In this document: positions 7,902 to 16,701 of the stretch, piece by piece
Layout of the letters: every line of letters begins with the position of its first letter
Numbering within the stretch: position 1 is the first letter of the stretch
Source: Candidatus Obscuribacterales bacterium
GTDB taxonomy: Bacteria > Cyanobacteriota > Vampirovibrionia > Obscuribacterales > Obscuribacteraceae
Direction of reading: 5' to 3'
Assembly (NCBI GenBank): GCA_020050685.1
Contig: JAGVKG010000013.1
Location: forward strand, 1-64,000
Length of the DNA: 64,000 nucleotides
Notes under the pieces: model-generated
Database searches by the model: none
What the model saw: the letters and a program-made list of their open reading frames with translations, nothing else
What the model was told of the DNA's origin: nothing
Translations under genes and position numbers: made by a program

Positions 7902-10900
7902 TTATTCGCGGCTTCGAGATGATGCCACCAATTGTGGTGACATATCTTCACCTTTGTCCACAGGCTTGATTTTTGCTTTTCTCTTGATCCAGTTTTGCAA
8001 ATCATCTATGTAAGTAAAAACAACCGGCACAACTAGAAGTGTCAGCACGGTTGATGTTATCAAACCGCCAATCACCGCCAGTGCCATTGGCGCTCTTGCT
8101 TCCGCGCCAGCACCCAAACCGATGGCAATCGGCAGCATGCCGCAAATCATGGCGATGGTCGTCATCAAAATCGGTCGCATGCGAGTATTGCCGGCATCTT
8201 TAATTGCCTGCATACGATCGACACCTTTTTTCATTTCGCCCAGACAATATTCCACTAAGAGAATTGCGTTCTTGGTCACAAGACCCATGAGCATAACTAT
8301 GCCGATTAGGGCATACATACCAAGCGATTGGCCAGAAAATACCAGTGCCATCAGTGCTCCACCCAATGCTAGAGGCAGAGACATCATGATCGTCAACGGT
8401 TGCAAAAAGCCACCGAAGAGCAAAACCAAAACTGCGTAGATCAACAAAATTGCCGAACCGATTGCATTGCCAAAGCCAGCAAAAACGTCATGTTGAATTT
8501 CAGCATCGCCGGAAAGTTCTTCTCTCACATCTTTAGGCATTGAAACAAAAGCGGGCAACTCGTGTACTTTTTTGCGTGCCACACCAAGAGGCAAATCACC
8601 TAAAAGGTTAGCCTCGATAGTTACTTGCCGAGCCCGCTGGAAACGATCAATTTGAAACGGACCGGCGCCATACTCTACTTTCGCCACCGCCTTCAAAGGT
8701 ACTGCATGACCGTCAGCACTAATCACTTTCAAATTGCCAATTGTTTGAGCGTCCTTGCGATAAGCCGGATCAAGTTGAACTCGAATATTGATTTGCCGAT
8801 CGGAAAGATCAAATTTTGCCAAGTTGGAATCCATATCACCAAGCGTGGCAATCTGTGCCGTTCTGGCAATCGAACGAACCGACACGCCTTGATCGGCAGC
8901 GCGCGCCATATCCGGCACAACCAGAATTTCCGGACGTACCAGTGCTGCGCTTGAGCGAATATCTGCCAAGCCGGAAATCGTGCGCATCTGATCAACAAGC
9001 GCATCGGCAGTTTGATTCAAGCTATCTGCATTTTGGCTGACCAAAAGCACTTTCAGTGTGCCGCCCATGCCGAAGGAATTCTTAAATTGCGTGCGCGCCC
9101 CAGCTATTAGCTTAAGTTCGGGACGAACGGCACTTTCAAATTCTTGTTCCGAAACATTCCTTTGCGCTCGCGGCTTGAGAGTAATATACAAACTAGCTTG
9201 ATTGACTTCACCGGAACCACCTTCAGAAAAATTTGCCGCTGCCCCACCAACAGTAGCAAATACCGAAGCAACTTCCGGCCTGGCCTGAACAATTTTGCTA
9301 GCTTGATCGACACAAGCCTTCGTTTCTTCCATAGTTGATCCTGGCGGCAATTCAACACTTAATTGTGTCTCGCCTTTATCCACCTTGCCAATTAAGGAGG
9401 TCGGCACAAGCTGGAAAAGCACGATGCCGAGTGCAAAAAAGGCAACGGCTAGACCAACCGTGATCCGGCGATGCGCTAATGCCCAATCCAACATTTTGCT
9501 ATAGATTGTTGCTAGTTTGCTTTGCGCATCAACTTTGTGATTGGCAGTCAGAAAATATGCAGCTAAAAGTGGTGTCAACATCCGTGCCACCACCAATGAG
9601 AACATAACAGCCGCTGCAACCGTCAAACCAAACTGCTTGAAGAATTGTCCGGGAATGCCGCCCATGAAGGCAACCGGAATGAAGACAGCCACAATTGTAA
9701 ATGTGGTGGCAATCACGGCCATGCCAATTTCGTCAGCCGCTTCAATTGCTGCAGGATAAGGCTTCTTGCCTTTGGCTATATGACGAACAATATTTTCAAT
9801 TTCCACAATCGCGTCATCAACTAGTATGCCGATTACAAGCGCCAGCCCTAATAACGACATATTGTTCATCGTATAACCGGAAAGCTTCATGTAATAGAAT
9901 GTCGGCACCACGGAAAGTGGCATAGCCAAGGCAGAAATTACCGCAGCACGCACATCTTTCAAAAAGAGCCAAATGACAAATACAGCCAATGCTGCTCCAA
10001 CCACCAAAGAATCTAGTGAGGCTTCATAAGAATTCCGCACATACTTCCCAGCACTATAAACTTTGGACATCGAAACACCAGGCGGCAGTGTCTTTTTAAT
10101 TTCGGCGATTTTCTTGTCAGCCGCATCTTCCACATCCACCATATTTGATCCACTGGAACGCACAAGCGCAAAAGCCACTGTTGGTTGGCCGTTTAAATAA
10201 GCACATTCACGAATATCGGAAGATCCATCAACACAAGTGCCCAGATCGCCGAGGCTTGCCCAGTGCCCGTTTGGCAAAGCAATTTTCGTTTGACGCAAAG
10301 CCTCCAAACTTGATGCCGAGCCAAGAGTCCGCACCGCTTGTTCGCCTGCCCCCACTTCTCCTCGCCCTCCAGGAAGATTGATGTTCAACGCACGTAATTG
10401 TGCGTTGACAGCATCGGCTGTCACACCTAATGCATCCAAACGATTAGGATCAAGATTGACTCTAATTTCACGATCAACTCCACCATAGCGCAAGACTTGA
10501 CCAACGCCAGGCACCAGCATGACTGAGCGAGCAATGTCGTTGTCGATTAACCAAGAAAGATCTTTGGCTGAGTGGCGATCTGAAGATAGTGAGTAAATGG
10601 CAACCGGGCCGCCAATAAATTCCAGCCTTTGAATAACCGGCTCATAAATACCTTCAGGCAACTGTTGGCGAATTCGGGAAATTGCTTCGCGCACATCGTT
10701 AACTGCCCGGTCTGTATTTGTGCCAAGCTCGAACTCGATACTTGTTGTAGAAACACCAAGATTGACTATCGAAACGATGTGTTTGATATTGCCAATGCCG
10801 GCAACTGCATTTTCTACTTTTCTGGTTACTTGCGTTTCCATCTCATCAGGCGATGCACCGGCCTCCGATACGGTAACAGCCACGACCGGAACATCAATGT

Positions 10901-11021
10901 TTGGCGTTTCATCAACACCAAGACCAAAGAATGCTTGCAGACCAGCAACCGTCAGTATAATAAACAAGACAATGACTGGAACCGGATTCCTAATTGACCA
11001 AGCTGAGATGTTCCAATTCAT
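7902..11021 (-). CDS. RND efflux pump inner-membrane transporter (AcrB/HAE1 family)
   Basis: The 1039-aa protein shows the usual RND layout: TM1 at about 11-30, a large periplasmic loop, TM2-TM6 (~330-550), a second periplasmic loop and TM7-TM12. The proton relay Asp pair is present in TM4 (GILVDDAIVEIE). The opening MNWNISAWSIRNPV and the GGIPGQFFKQFG segment are typical of the HAE1/MexF-like group. It would export hydrophobic drugs or lipid-like molecules with the HlyD-type adaptor encoded upstream. No TolC-type outer-membrane factor is adjacent. The ribosome site is the GGAG of repeat copy C, 10 bases before the ATG. Confidence 0.95.
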   Translation of the reverse strand: MNWNISAWSIRNPVPVIVLFIILTVAGLQAFFGLGVDETPNIDVPVVAVTVSEAGASPDEMETQVTRKVENAVAGIGNIKHIVSIVNLGVSTTSIEFELGTNTDRAVNDVREAISRIRQQLPEGIYEPVIQRLEFIGGPVAIYSLSSDRHSAKDLSWLIDNDIARSVMLVPGVGQVLRYGGVDREIRVNLDPNRLDALGVTADAVNAQLRALNINLPGGRGEVGAGEQAVRTLGSASSLEALRQTKIALPNGHWASLGDLGTCVDGSSDIRECAYLNGQPTVAFALVRSSGSNMVDVEDAADKKIAEIKKTLPPGVSMSKVYSAGKYVRNSYEASLDSLVVGAALAVFVIWLFLKDVRAAVISALAMPLSVVPTFYYMKLSGYTMNNMSLLGLALVIGILVDDAIVEIENIVRHIAKGKKPYPAAIEAADEIGMAVIATTFTIVAVFIPVAFMGGIPGQFFKQFGLTVAAAVMFSLVVARMLTPLLAAYFLTANHKVDAQSKLATIYSKMLDWALAHRRITVGLAVAFFALGIVLFQLVPTSLIGKVDKGETQLSVELPPGSTMEETKACVDQASKIVQARPEVASVFATVGGAAANFSEGGSGEVNQASLYITLKPRAQRNVSEQEFESAVRPELKLIAGARTQFKNSFGMGGTLKVLLVSQNADSLNQTADALVDQMRTISGLADIRSSAALVRPEILVVPDMARAADQGVSVRSIARTAQIATLGDMDSNLAKFDLSDRQINIRVQLDPAYRKDAQTIGNLKVISADGHAVPLKAVAKVEYGAGPFQIDRFQRARQVTIEANLLGDLPLGVARKKVHELPAFVSMPKDVREELSGDAEIQHDVFAGFGNAIGSAILLIYAVLVLLFGGFLQPLTIMMSLPLALGGALMALVFSGQSLGMYALIGIVMLMGLVTKNAILLVEYCLGEMKKGVDRMQAIKDAGNTRMRPILMTTIAMICGMLPIAIGLGAGAEARAPMALAVIGGLITSTVLTLLVVPVVFTYIDDLQNWIKRKAKIKPVDKGEDMSPQLVASSRSRE

Positions 11022-11027
11022 ATTATA

Positions 11028-11116
11028 GGCGCTCCGTCACTGGTGCTGAGCACCAGCTCCTCCGCGCGTAGTCCCGCTTCACTTCGAACTCCTCCTCGGA
11101 GTTCTGCGCTACGCTG
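11028..11116 (-). repeat. Dispersed start-site repeat, copy C
   Basis: A full-length copy on the minus strand. From left to right in its own direction: hairpin with arms GAACTCC/GGAGTTC and loop GAGGA (11086-11104), GAAGTGAAGCGGGACTACGCGCGGAGGAGC, a second hairpin (CTGGTGCT/AGCACCAG, 11040-11056), then GACGGAGCG. It ends 6 bases before the RND pump ATG. The first 41 bases are identical to copy D, 107 bases away. Confidence 0.85.
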
Positions 11117-11134
11117 GATATTCGCATTCTCAAT

Positions 11135-11224
11135 GGCGCTCCGTCACTGGTGCTGAGCACCAGCTCCTCCGCGCGTTTATACGCGTCACTACGGACGCCT
11201 CCTCGGCGTCCTGCGCTTGCTGTA
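11135..11224 (-). repeat. Dispersed start-site repeat, copy D (tandem with C)
   Basis: A second full copy directly upstream of copy C. Its left hairpin has the same GAGGA loop but different arms, GGACGCC/GGCGTCC (11193-11211). The inner segment differs (ACGCGTATAAACGCG instead of GCGGGACTAC), while the right 41 bases are identical to copy C. An open frame runs through C and D (11023-11244, minus) but it is repeat-derived and I do not call it a gene. Confidence 0.85.
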
Positions 11225-11255
11225 TATCGTCTAAGAATTCGCATAGGGTTGTTCG

Positions 11256-12860
11256 TTACCGGCCAATTTGTACGACGTCCCCATCTTTGAGGAAGCCGGC
11301 ACCTTTTACAATTACTTGTTGTCCAGAAATAAGTCCTGATGTTATTTCCACATAGTCACCTGCGTGTTGCCCAGCGGTAACTGGTGTGAGTTTCGCCTTA
11401 TTATCCACAAGCACAAACACATAAGAGCCGTTGTCGCGATTAATCAAGGCTTTAGCTGGAACAGTCAGGGCCGCCTTTTCACCCAAAAGCACTTTCGCTT
11501 TGGCAAACATGCCAGGCCTTAAATCGCTATCTTCCGGCAAATCAATGCGCACTGTTGCTTGGCGGCTAACTGAGTCAATCAATGGACTGACCTCACGCAC
11601 TTTCCCTTCGATCAATCGGCTGCCGGCAGCATAGCTTGAGACTAAGACATTTTGCCCAGGGGTAAATTTATTTAGGTCAACTTCGGCAATTTGCGCCCTC
11701 ATTTCTAAGCGATTGTTGCGCACCATTGAAAATAAAGTTTTGCCCGCCGAACTTATTTCACCAATGTGCGCATCTCTTTTGACAATCAAGCCATCATCCG
11801 GTGCACAAATTCTTGTTTGAGCAATTTCTGCTTCGAGCTTTTTCACGGAAGCTTCCAATTGCGCCAGTCCTGCCTTGGATACTTGGATATCTTCCAAGCG
11901 TCCGCCAGCATTAGCCATCTTCAGTCGTTGCCTGGCTTGCTCGTAAATAAACTCAGAGGCTTTCACCTTTTGCTTAGCGCTGTGCACTTCTGCGCCTGCA
12001 GTCTGCGCCAATGTCCACTTACTCTCTGCATCTTGTCTGCTAACAGCACCTTCTGTCACCAGACTTTCATATCGCTCCGAATTATGTTTGGCTTCGCTTG
12101 CATTAGCTTCAGCCTGGCTCAAATGCGCTTCTGCCTCTGCCACGCTGGCTCCATATTGAGCCAACTGCGCGCGCATAGAAAGAATATCCTCCTGGCGATT
12201 GGGTTGAATGGCTTTCTTTAAGTTTGCTCTACCAGCTGCCAAACTTGCTTGAGCTTGTTCCAACTCGGCATTCAAAATCGAAGCATTCAACAGAGCCAAG
12301 ACCTGACCGGACTTGACCTTATCTCCCTCTTCCACCAAAACTCTTTCAATGCGCAGACCGGAAAGCTCAGCGCCAATCGCTAAAGGATCCCAGGCAGTCA
12401 CAGCACCGTTGACTTCTACTTCCATTTTGATTGGTGCGACTTCACAGCTATGTACACTGACTGCCACCACCGGTGGTGCCGGAATTTCTTTGGCTTTATT
12501 GAAGAATTGATTTACACCAATTATCGCACCAAGCAAAAGAGCTAGAAGCAACAATGCCACAAAAGGACGTTGCTTGAAAAACTGACGTCCAGCAAGCAAA
12601 ACATTCAAGAGGAACTTAACTGCGTTTCCCGCAAATTTGCCAGGGTTTTGACCGGGATCTGTACCGAGATCTCTAGAGGAAAAACTTTGTTCGCCAGAGC
12701 TTTCATTGAAGTCTGGTGAGTCCCCGTAGGATGCATTTGGCCGTTCAGCAACGCCTGGTCTATCCACTGTCATGCTCCCGAGCGAAAGTCGAGGAAATTC
12801 AATCGCCCAATTATTACTTCTATTAAAATTGCCTGTCAAGATGATCTGGCTAATCTTCAA
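11256..12860 (-). CDS. Periplasmic adaptor (HlyD/MFP) subunit of RND pump
   Basis: The 534-aa protein has an unusually long polar N-terminal stretch (~100 aa), one membrane segment (~99-117, VALLLLALLLGAIIGV), then the adaptor core: a barrel-sandwich half (KVKSGQVLALLN), a long alpha-hairpin rich in Ala/Gln/Glu (~190-330), the second half (TRICAPDDGLIVKRDAHIGE), and the beta-barrel and membrane-proximal domains. It links the RND pump to an outer-membrane channel. The start is uncertain: no clear ribosome site precedes the ATG at 12860, and an internal ATG at 12773 has one too close. It sits 19 bases after the nucleoside hydrolase gene and 234 bases before the pump gene. Confidence 0.92.
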   Translation of the reverse strand: MKISQIILTGNFNRSNNWAIEFPRLSLGSMTVDRPGVAERPNASYGDSPDFNESSGEQSFSSRDLGTDPGQNPGKFAGNAVKFLLNVLLAGRQFFKQRPFVALLLLALLLGAIIGVNQFFNKAKEIPAPPVVAVSVHSCEVAPIKMEVEVNGAVTAWDPLAIGAELSGLRIERVLVEEGDKVKSGQVLALLNASILNAELEQAQASLAAGRANLKKAIQPNRQEDILSMRAQLAQYGASVAEAEAHLSQAEANASEAKHNSERYESLVTEGAVSRQDAESKWTLAQTAGAEVHSAKQKVKASEFIYEQARQRLKMANAGGRLEDIQVSKAGLAQLEASVKKLEAEIAQTRICAPDDGLIVKRDAHIGEISSAGKTLFSMVRNNRLEMRAQIAEVDLNKFTPGQNVLVSSYAAGSRLIEGKVREVSPLIDSVSRQATVRIDLPEDSDLRPGMFAKAKVLLGEKAALTVPAKALINRDNGSYVFVLVDNKAKLTPVTAGQHAGDYVEITSGLISGQQVIVKGAGFLKDGDVVQIGR

Positions 12861-12879
12861 TCAGACCAGCCCGAAAGCC

Positions 12880-13806
12880 CTAGCGGCTGCGCAGAAGCTC
12901 AAGCAATAATTCTTTAAAGCCGTCCTTGTCAACGGTGCTAGCGAATTTCACCTTGCGCCCACCGAGCAAGCGTCCTGCTGTTTTGCCCTGGCTCATGCCG
13001 GATGTAAGCACGTCCACCTTAACGTCCTTAAACTCAAAAAGACTGGGGCGAATTACACAAGCAACCGTGAGCGTGTCCCAAAAATAGTACTGAATACTTT
13101 TTACTAAGGACCAGAGCGTTGCTGCCAATCGAGAAGCGCGCGAAGTCTCGGCTTGCGCTTGCACGCGTTCCAAAAAGTCTTTCGAAAACGGCAATTGGTT
13201 AGTTACATCCAAAGATACAAGTTTAATCGGTACATTCAAATCAAAAATCGTCTTGGCCGCCGGCGGGTCAGCATACAAATTCCATTCTGCACTACCATCG
13301 GAATTATCCTGCTCAACATTGCCCGGTACATTTATGGCGCCACCCATAATCACGAACTCTTTCACTTTACTCTTCAGTTCCGGGCGATCATCAAACACTT
13401 TGGCGACATTAGTTAATGGTCCAGTGCTGACAATCGTAATTGGCTCTTTCGTGTGGCTCAAACAATCAGAAATTACTGAATGCGATTTGCGCACAGGCCC
13501 TTGTTGATATGCTGACTTGAGCGAAATTTCGGAAAACAGCGGCATACCATTGACCAGCCGGCTTTCACTGCGCCAACTGTCCGGAAATGGATTGACGACT
13601 TCGTCTTCACTATAAGCAATTTCCGGGCCTTCCAAATCCAGGAAGGTTGCCATTTTTAGAAAAGCAGAAAACGATTGATCCGGATAACTGTCACCGGCTG
13701 TGATTGTCACCGCCTGCAAATCTACGCCTGGCGCCAACCAAAGCAGAAGGGCAGCTAAGAGGTCATCGACATGACCATCGTTATCGTGAATTACTGGCAG
13801 CGACAT
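12880..13806 (-). CDS. Inosine-uridine preferring nucleoside hydrolase family protein
   Basis: The 308-aa protein has the family's Ca2+-binding start in the form HDNDGHVDDLLA (usual DTDPGIDD), the FVIMGGAI motif with a preceding TIVSTGPLTNVA, and EWNLYADPPAAK matching the conserved EFN...DPEAA region. A late Asp in FWDTLTVA fits the second metal site. The expected reaction is hydrolysis of the N-glycosidic bond of nucleosides for salvage. The 6-base gap after dnaK indicates co-transcription. The N-terminal metal motif is slightly altered, so the substrate is open. Confidence 0.88.
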   Translation of the reverse strand: MSLPVIHDNDGHVDDLLAALLLWLAPGVDLQAVTITAGDSYPDQSFSAFLKMATFLDLEGPEIAYSEDEVVNPFPDSWRSESRLVNGMPLFSEISLKSAYQQGPVRKSHSVISDCLSHTKEPITIVSTGPLTNVAKVFDDRPELKSKVKEFVIMGGAINVPGNVEQDNSDGSAEWNLYADPPAAKTIFDLNVPIKLVSLDVTNQLPFSKDFLERVQAQAETSRASRLAATLWSLVKSIQYYFWDTLTVACVIRPSLFEFKDVKVDVLTSGMSQGKTAGRLLGGRKVKFASTVDKDGFKELLLELLRSR

Positions 13807-13812
13807 TTGTCC

Positions 13813-15714
13813 CTATTCGTCTGATGGACGGAACTCCGCATCTACCACATCGTCCGCTCCGCCGCCCGCTCCACCACCGGCAGCGCCACCACCTTCGGTG
13901 CCAGCACCGACTGGCGATCTGGCCGATGCTTGTTGCAAAAGCACAAGTGCGCCACGCAAGTCGTTCATCACGCTCTTGAGCGTATCAGTGTCGACGCCAT
14001 CTTTCATTTTTTGGCGCATGTCGTTCATCAACATCTCAGCACGCGAACGCTCTGAAGATGTCACACGATCACCAAGCTCAGCCAAGTGACGTTCTACGGC
14101 ATAACACATCGAGTCTGCTTCGTTGTAAACATCGGCAGCTTGTTTACGCTGGCGATCGTCCTCCGCATGCTGGTCGGCTTCGGTCACCAAGCGTTCGACG
14201 TCTTCCTTGGACAAATTAGTAGAAGCAGTAATCGTAATTTTTTGCTCTTTGCCTGTCGATTGATCGCGCGCTGTCACATTCAATATACCGTTTGCATCGA
14301 TATCAAATGTCACTTCAATTTTTGGAATACCGCGCGGCGCTGCCGGAATACCGTCCAGACGGAAGTTGCCGAGCAGTTTATTGTCACGCGCCATTGGACG
14401 TTCACCCTGGAAGACATAAATATCTACAGCAGTTTGATTATCGTCGGCTGTGGAGAAAATCTCAGACTTTCTGGTTGGGATGGTTGTATTTCTCTCCACC
14501 AATTTGGTGAAGACACCACCCATGGTTTCAATACCGAGCGAAAGCGGTGTGACGTCGAGAAGGACAACGCCTTTGACTTCACCACCTAGAACTCCGGCTT
14601 GAATTGCTGCACCAACTGCCACCACTTCATCCGGGTTGACGCTTTGGTTTGGCTCCTTGCCACCAGTAATGCTCTTAACCAATTCTTGTACGGCTGGAAT
14701 TCTGGTTGAACCACCTACCAAAACCACTTCATCAAGCTGATCATAGTTAAGCTTGGAATCGCGCAAGGCTTGTTCCATTGGTTTGCGGCAGCGCTCAACC
14801 AACAGTCTTGTCAGTTCATTGAAGCGCGGACGGGTCAACTTCATTTCTAAGTGCTTTGGACCGGATGCATCTGCGGTGATGAATGGCAAAGAAATATTTG
14901 TTTCGGTAACCGAAGACAATTCAATCTTGGCTTTTTCTGCTGCTTCCGTCAGTCTTTGCAGAGCTTGACGGTCTTTGCGCAAATCAATGCCTTCCAACTT
15001 GAGGAATTCATCAGCAACCCAGTCGACTATGCAGTGGTCAAAATCATCACCACCCAAGTGTGTGTCACCAGATGTTGATTTCACTTCGAAAACACCATCG
15101 CCCACTTCCAAAATGGAAACGTCGAATGTGCCACCACCCAAGTCAAAAACTAAAATGGTTTCGTTTGTCTTCTTATCCAAACCATAAGCCAAAGCTGCTG
15201 CTGTCGGCTCATTGATAATCCGCAAGACTTCCAATCCGGCAATTGTACCGGCATTTTTTGTCGATTGACGTTGGGAGTCGTTGAAGTATGCAGGAACCGT
15301 AATTACTGCAGATGTAACTTTCTCACCCAAATATTTTTCTGCGTCATCTTTCAACTTGCGCAAGATCATGGCGGAAATTTCTTCCGGCGTGTAATCCTTG
15401 CCTTGGATAGCTACCTTGCAGCCGCCATCGCCACCTTCTTTGACTTTGTAAGAGACAATCGAGCGCTCGGATTCTACTTCCGAATAACGGCGACCGATGA
15501 AACGCTTAATTGAATAAACGGTATTTTCCGGATTGAGCACGGCTTGGCGACGAGCTAATTGTCCAACCAGGCGCTCACCAGATTTAGTAAAGGCAACAAC
15601 CGATGGCGTTGTCCGTCCCCCTTCGGCATTAGGGATAACCGTTGGCTTTCCCCCTTCCATGACTGCGACCACAGAATTTGTGGTACCCAAATCGATGCCT
15701 ACTGACTTGCCCAT
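13813..15714 (-). CDS. dnaK: Chaperone protein DnaK (Hsp70)
   Basis: The 633-aa protein is a complete Hsp70: [17 protein letters not shown] at the N-terminus, the ATPase signatures [19 protein letters not shown]-type at ~195-208 and [14 protein letters not shown] at ~335, the linker [14 protein letters not shown], the substrate-binding beta domain and an alpha lid. The tail is a Gly-rich linker ending in EFRPSDE. No grpE or dnaJ gene is adjacent. AGGGAG lies about 10 bases before the ATG. A clear -10 box lies upstream; no CIRCE operator was seen. Confidence 0.98.
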   Translation of the reverse strand: MGKSVGIDLGTTNSVVAVMEGGKPTVIPNAEGGRTTPSVVAFTKSGERLVGQLARRQAVLNPENTVYSIKRFIGRRYSEVESERSIVSYKVKEGGDGGCKVAIQGKDYTPEEISAMILRKLKDDAEKYLGEKVTSAVITVPAYFNDSQRQSTKNAGTIAGLEVLRIINEPTAAALAYGLDKKTNETILVFDLGGGTFDVSILEVGDGVFEVKSTSGDTHLGGDDFDHCIVDWVADEFLKLEGIDLRKDRQALQRLTEAAEKAKIELSSVTETNISLPFITADASGPKHLEMKLTRPRFNELTRLLVERCRKPMEQALRDSKLNYDQLDEVVLVGGSTRIPAVQELVKSITGGKEPNQSVNPDEVVAVGAAIQAGVLGGEVKGVVLLDVTPLSLGIETMGGVFTKLVERNTTIPTRKSEIFSTADDNQTAVDIYVFQGERPMARDNKLLGNFRLDGIPAAPRGIPKIEVTFDIDANGILNVTARDQSTGKEQKITITASTNLSKEDVERLVTEADQHAEDDRQRKQAADVYNEADSMCYAVERHLAELGDRVTSSERSRAEMLMNDMRQKMKDGVDTDTLKSVMNDLRGALVLLQQASARSPVGAGTEGGGAAGGGAGGGADDVVDAEFRPSDE

Positions 15715-15743
15715 TTTTTGAAACTCCCTAACTCTGTTCGGAA

Positions 15744-15749
15744 ATTATA
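15744..15749 (-). promoter_or_regulatory. Putative -10 box of dnaK operon
   Basis: TATAAT on the minus strand, about 30 bases before the dnaK start. The -35 region is not a clear consensus match. No inverted repeat of the CIRCE type is present between 15715 and 15826. Confidence 0.45.
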
Positions 15750-15826
15750 TAACCTGTACCTAGCATAGCCCTATATTTTTGATGCCAAGGATGTTTTGAG
15801 GGTATCTTAAGTATTTAGATAGTAGG

Positions 15827-16582
15827 TTAGCGAGCCCTTGCGCCCCGTCCTGTCCGAGCTTTGTAATCAAGCACTTCACCTATTGCCAGGGCGCAAATTT
15901 CCACTTTTGTCTTGGAAGTCTTGGCCAGCTTGATTAAATGCGATGGCTTATAGCGGAAAGTGAATTGGTCATACAGTGCTTGCCAATGCATCGGCACCAA
16001 GCGATCGGCACCAATTTCCTCAGCAATGCGCAAAGCTTCGTGCGGCGATGCCACTTTATATCTGCCCCCAATCGGCAAACACGCCGTATGTACATTACAA
16101 GTAGCCAAGGCCTCAGCAATCACGGGTGTATAAAGCGTATCGCCCGAATGATAGTAGCCCTCGAAAAAGTATCCGTTCACAGGATTAGACGGTGCTTTTG
16201 TGCGTTTAAAAATCTCTTGAATAGCCTTGCCAAGTCGTGTTTGCGGATGATGAGCCGGCACGGCCAAAATTTGCACACCGTCTACCTTGACTTTCTGTCC
16301 GTGGTCAAGAGCAATAAAATATTCCGGCGGCACGCGCTTACGATACTTGCGCTTCATCCATTCGATTAATTTTTTCGGGCCGATAAAGCGGCAGCGCCAA
16401 GCTTCATACAAACGCGGCGTCATGGAAACTCCATGATCAAAGTGCCCGTGGGTCAACAAGACCAGTTGTCCCTTCTTCAAACGCCCCCAGTCTACGGGCT
16501 GTTTGAAATAAGGATCGATATAAATGCATAGCCCGTCCAAATCAAATTGGAAAGCGCTGTGACCTAAATATCTCAAATTCAT
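15827..16582 (-). CDS. Metallo-beta-lactamase fold hydrolase, UlaG/UPF0173-like
   Basis: The protein opens with NLRYLGHSAFQFDLDG, a hallmark of UlaG/UPF0173 enzymes, and has the metal motif LTHGHFDHG (HxHxDH variant) near residue 50, an ALDHGQ strand, then YHSGDT and MHWQ near the C-terminus, which supply remaining metal ligands. The fold hydrolyses phosphoesters or lactones; the substrate is not predictable. The ATG at 16582 is preferred to the upstream TTG at 16591 because family members begin at this strand. The C-terminal tail is Arg/Ala-rich. Confidence 0.85.
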   Translation of the reverse strand: MNLRYLGHSAFQFDLDGLCIYIDPYFKQPVDWGRLKKGQLVLLTHGHFDHGVSMTPRLYEAWRCRFIGPKKLIEWMKRKYRKRVPPEYFIALDHGQKVKVDGVQILAVPAHHPQTRLGKAIQEIFKRTKAPSNPVNGYFFEGYYHSGDTLYTPVIAEALATCNVHTACLPIGGRYKVASPHEALRIAEEIGADRLVPMHWQALYDQFTFRYKPSHLIKLAKTSKTKVEICALAIGEVLDYKARTGRGARAR

Positions 16583-16701
16583 ATGGCTCAAATTTATCTG
16601 ATTCCGTTCACTTCTGCATCATTTTAAATTCAATAAGTTGTCAACACCTTAGAATATTACTAATTGCACCCAAATACCAATTTCATTTGGCCGGAGGTCA
16701 T

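Noticed and set aside
11023-11244. 73-codon open frame on the minus strand through repeat copies C and D
   Set aside because: It is composed of the repeat sequence, has no own ribosome site and no family resemblance; the DNA is better explained as a structured repeat.
15715-15826. CIRCE operator upstream of dnaK
   Set aside because: No TTAGCACTC-N9-GAGTGCTAA type inverted repeat is present.
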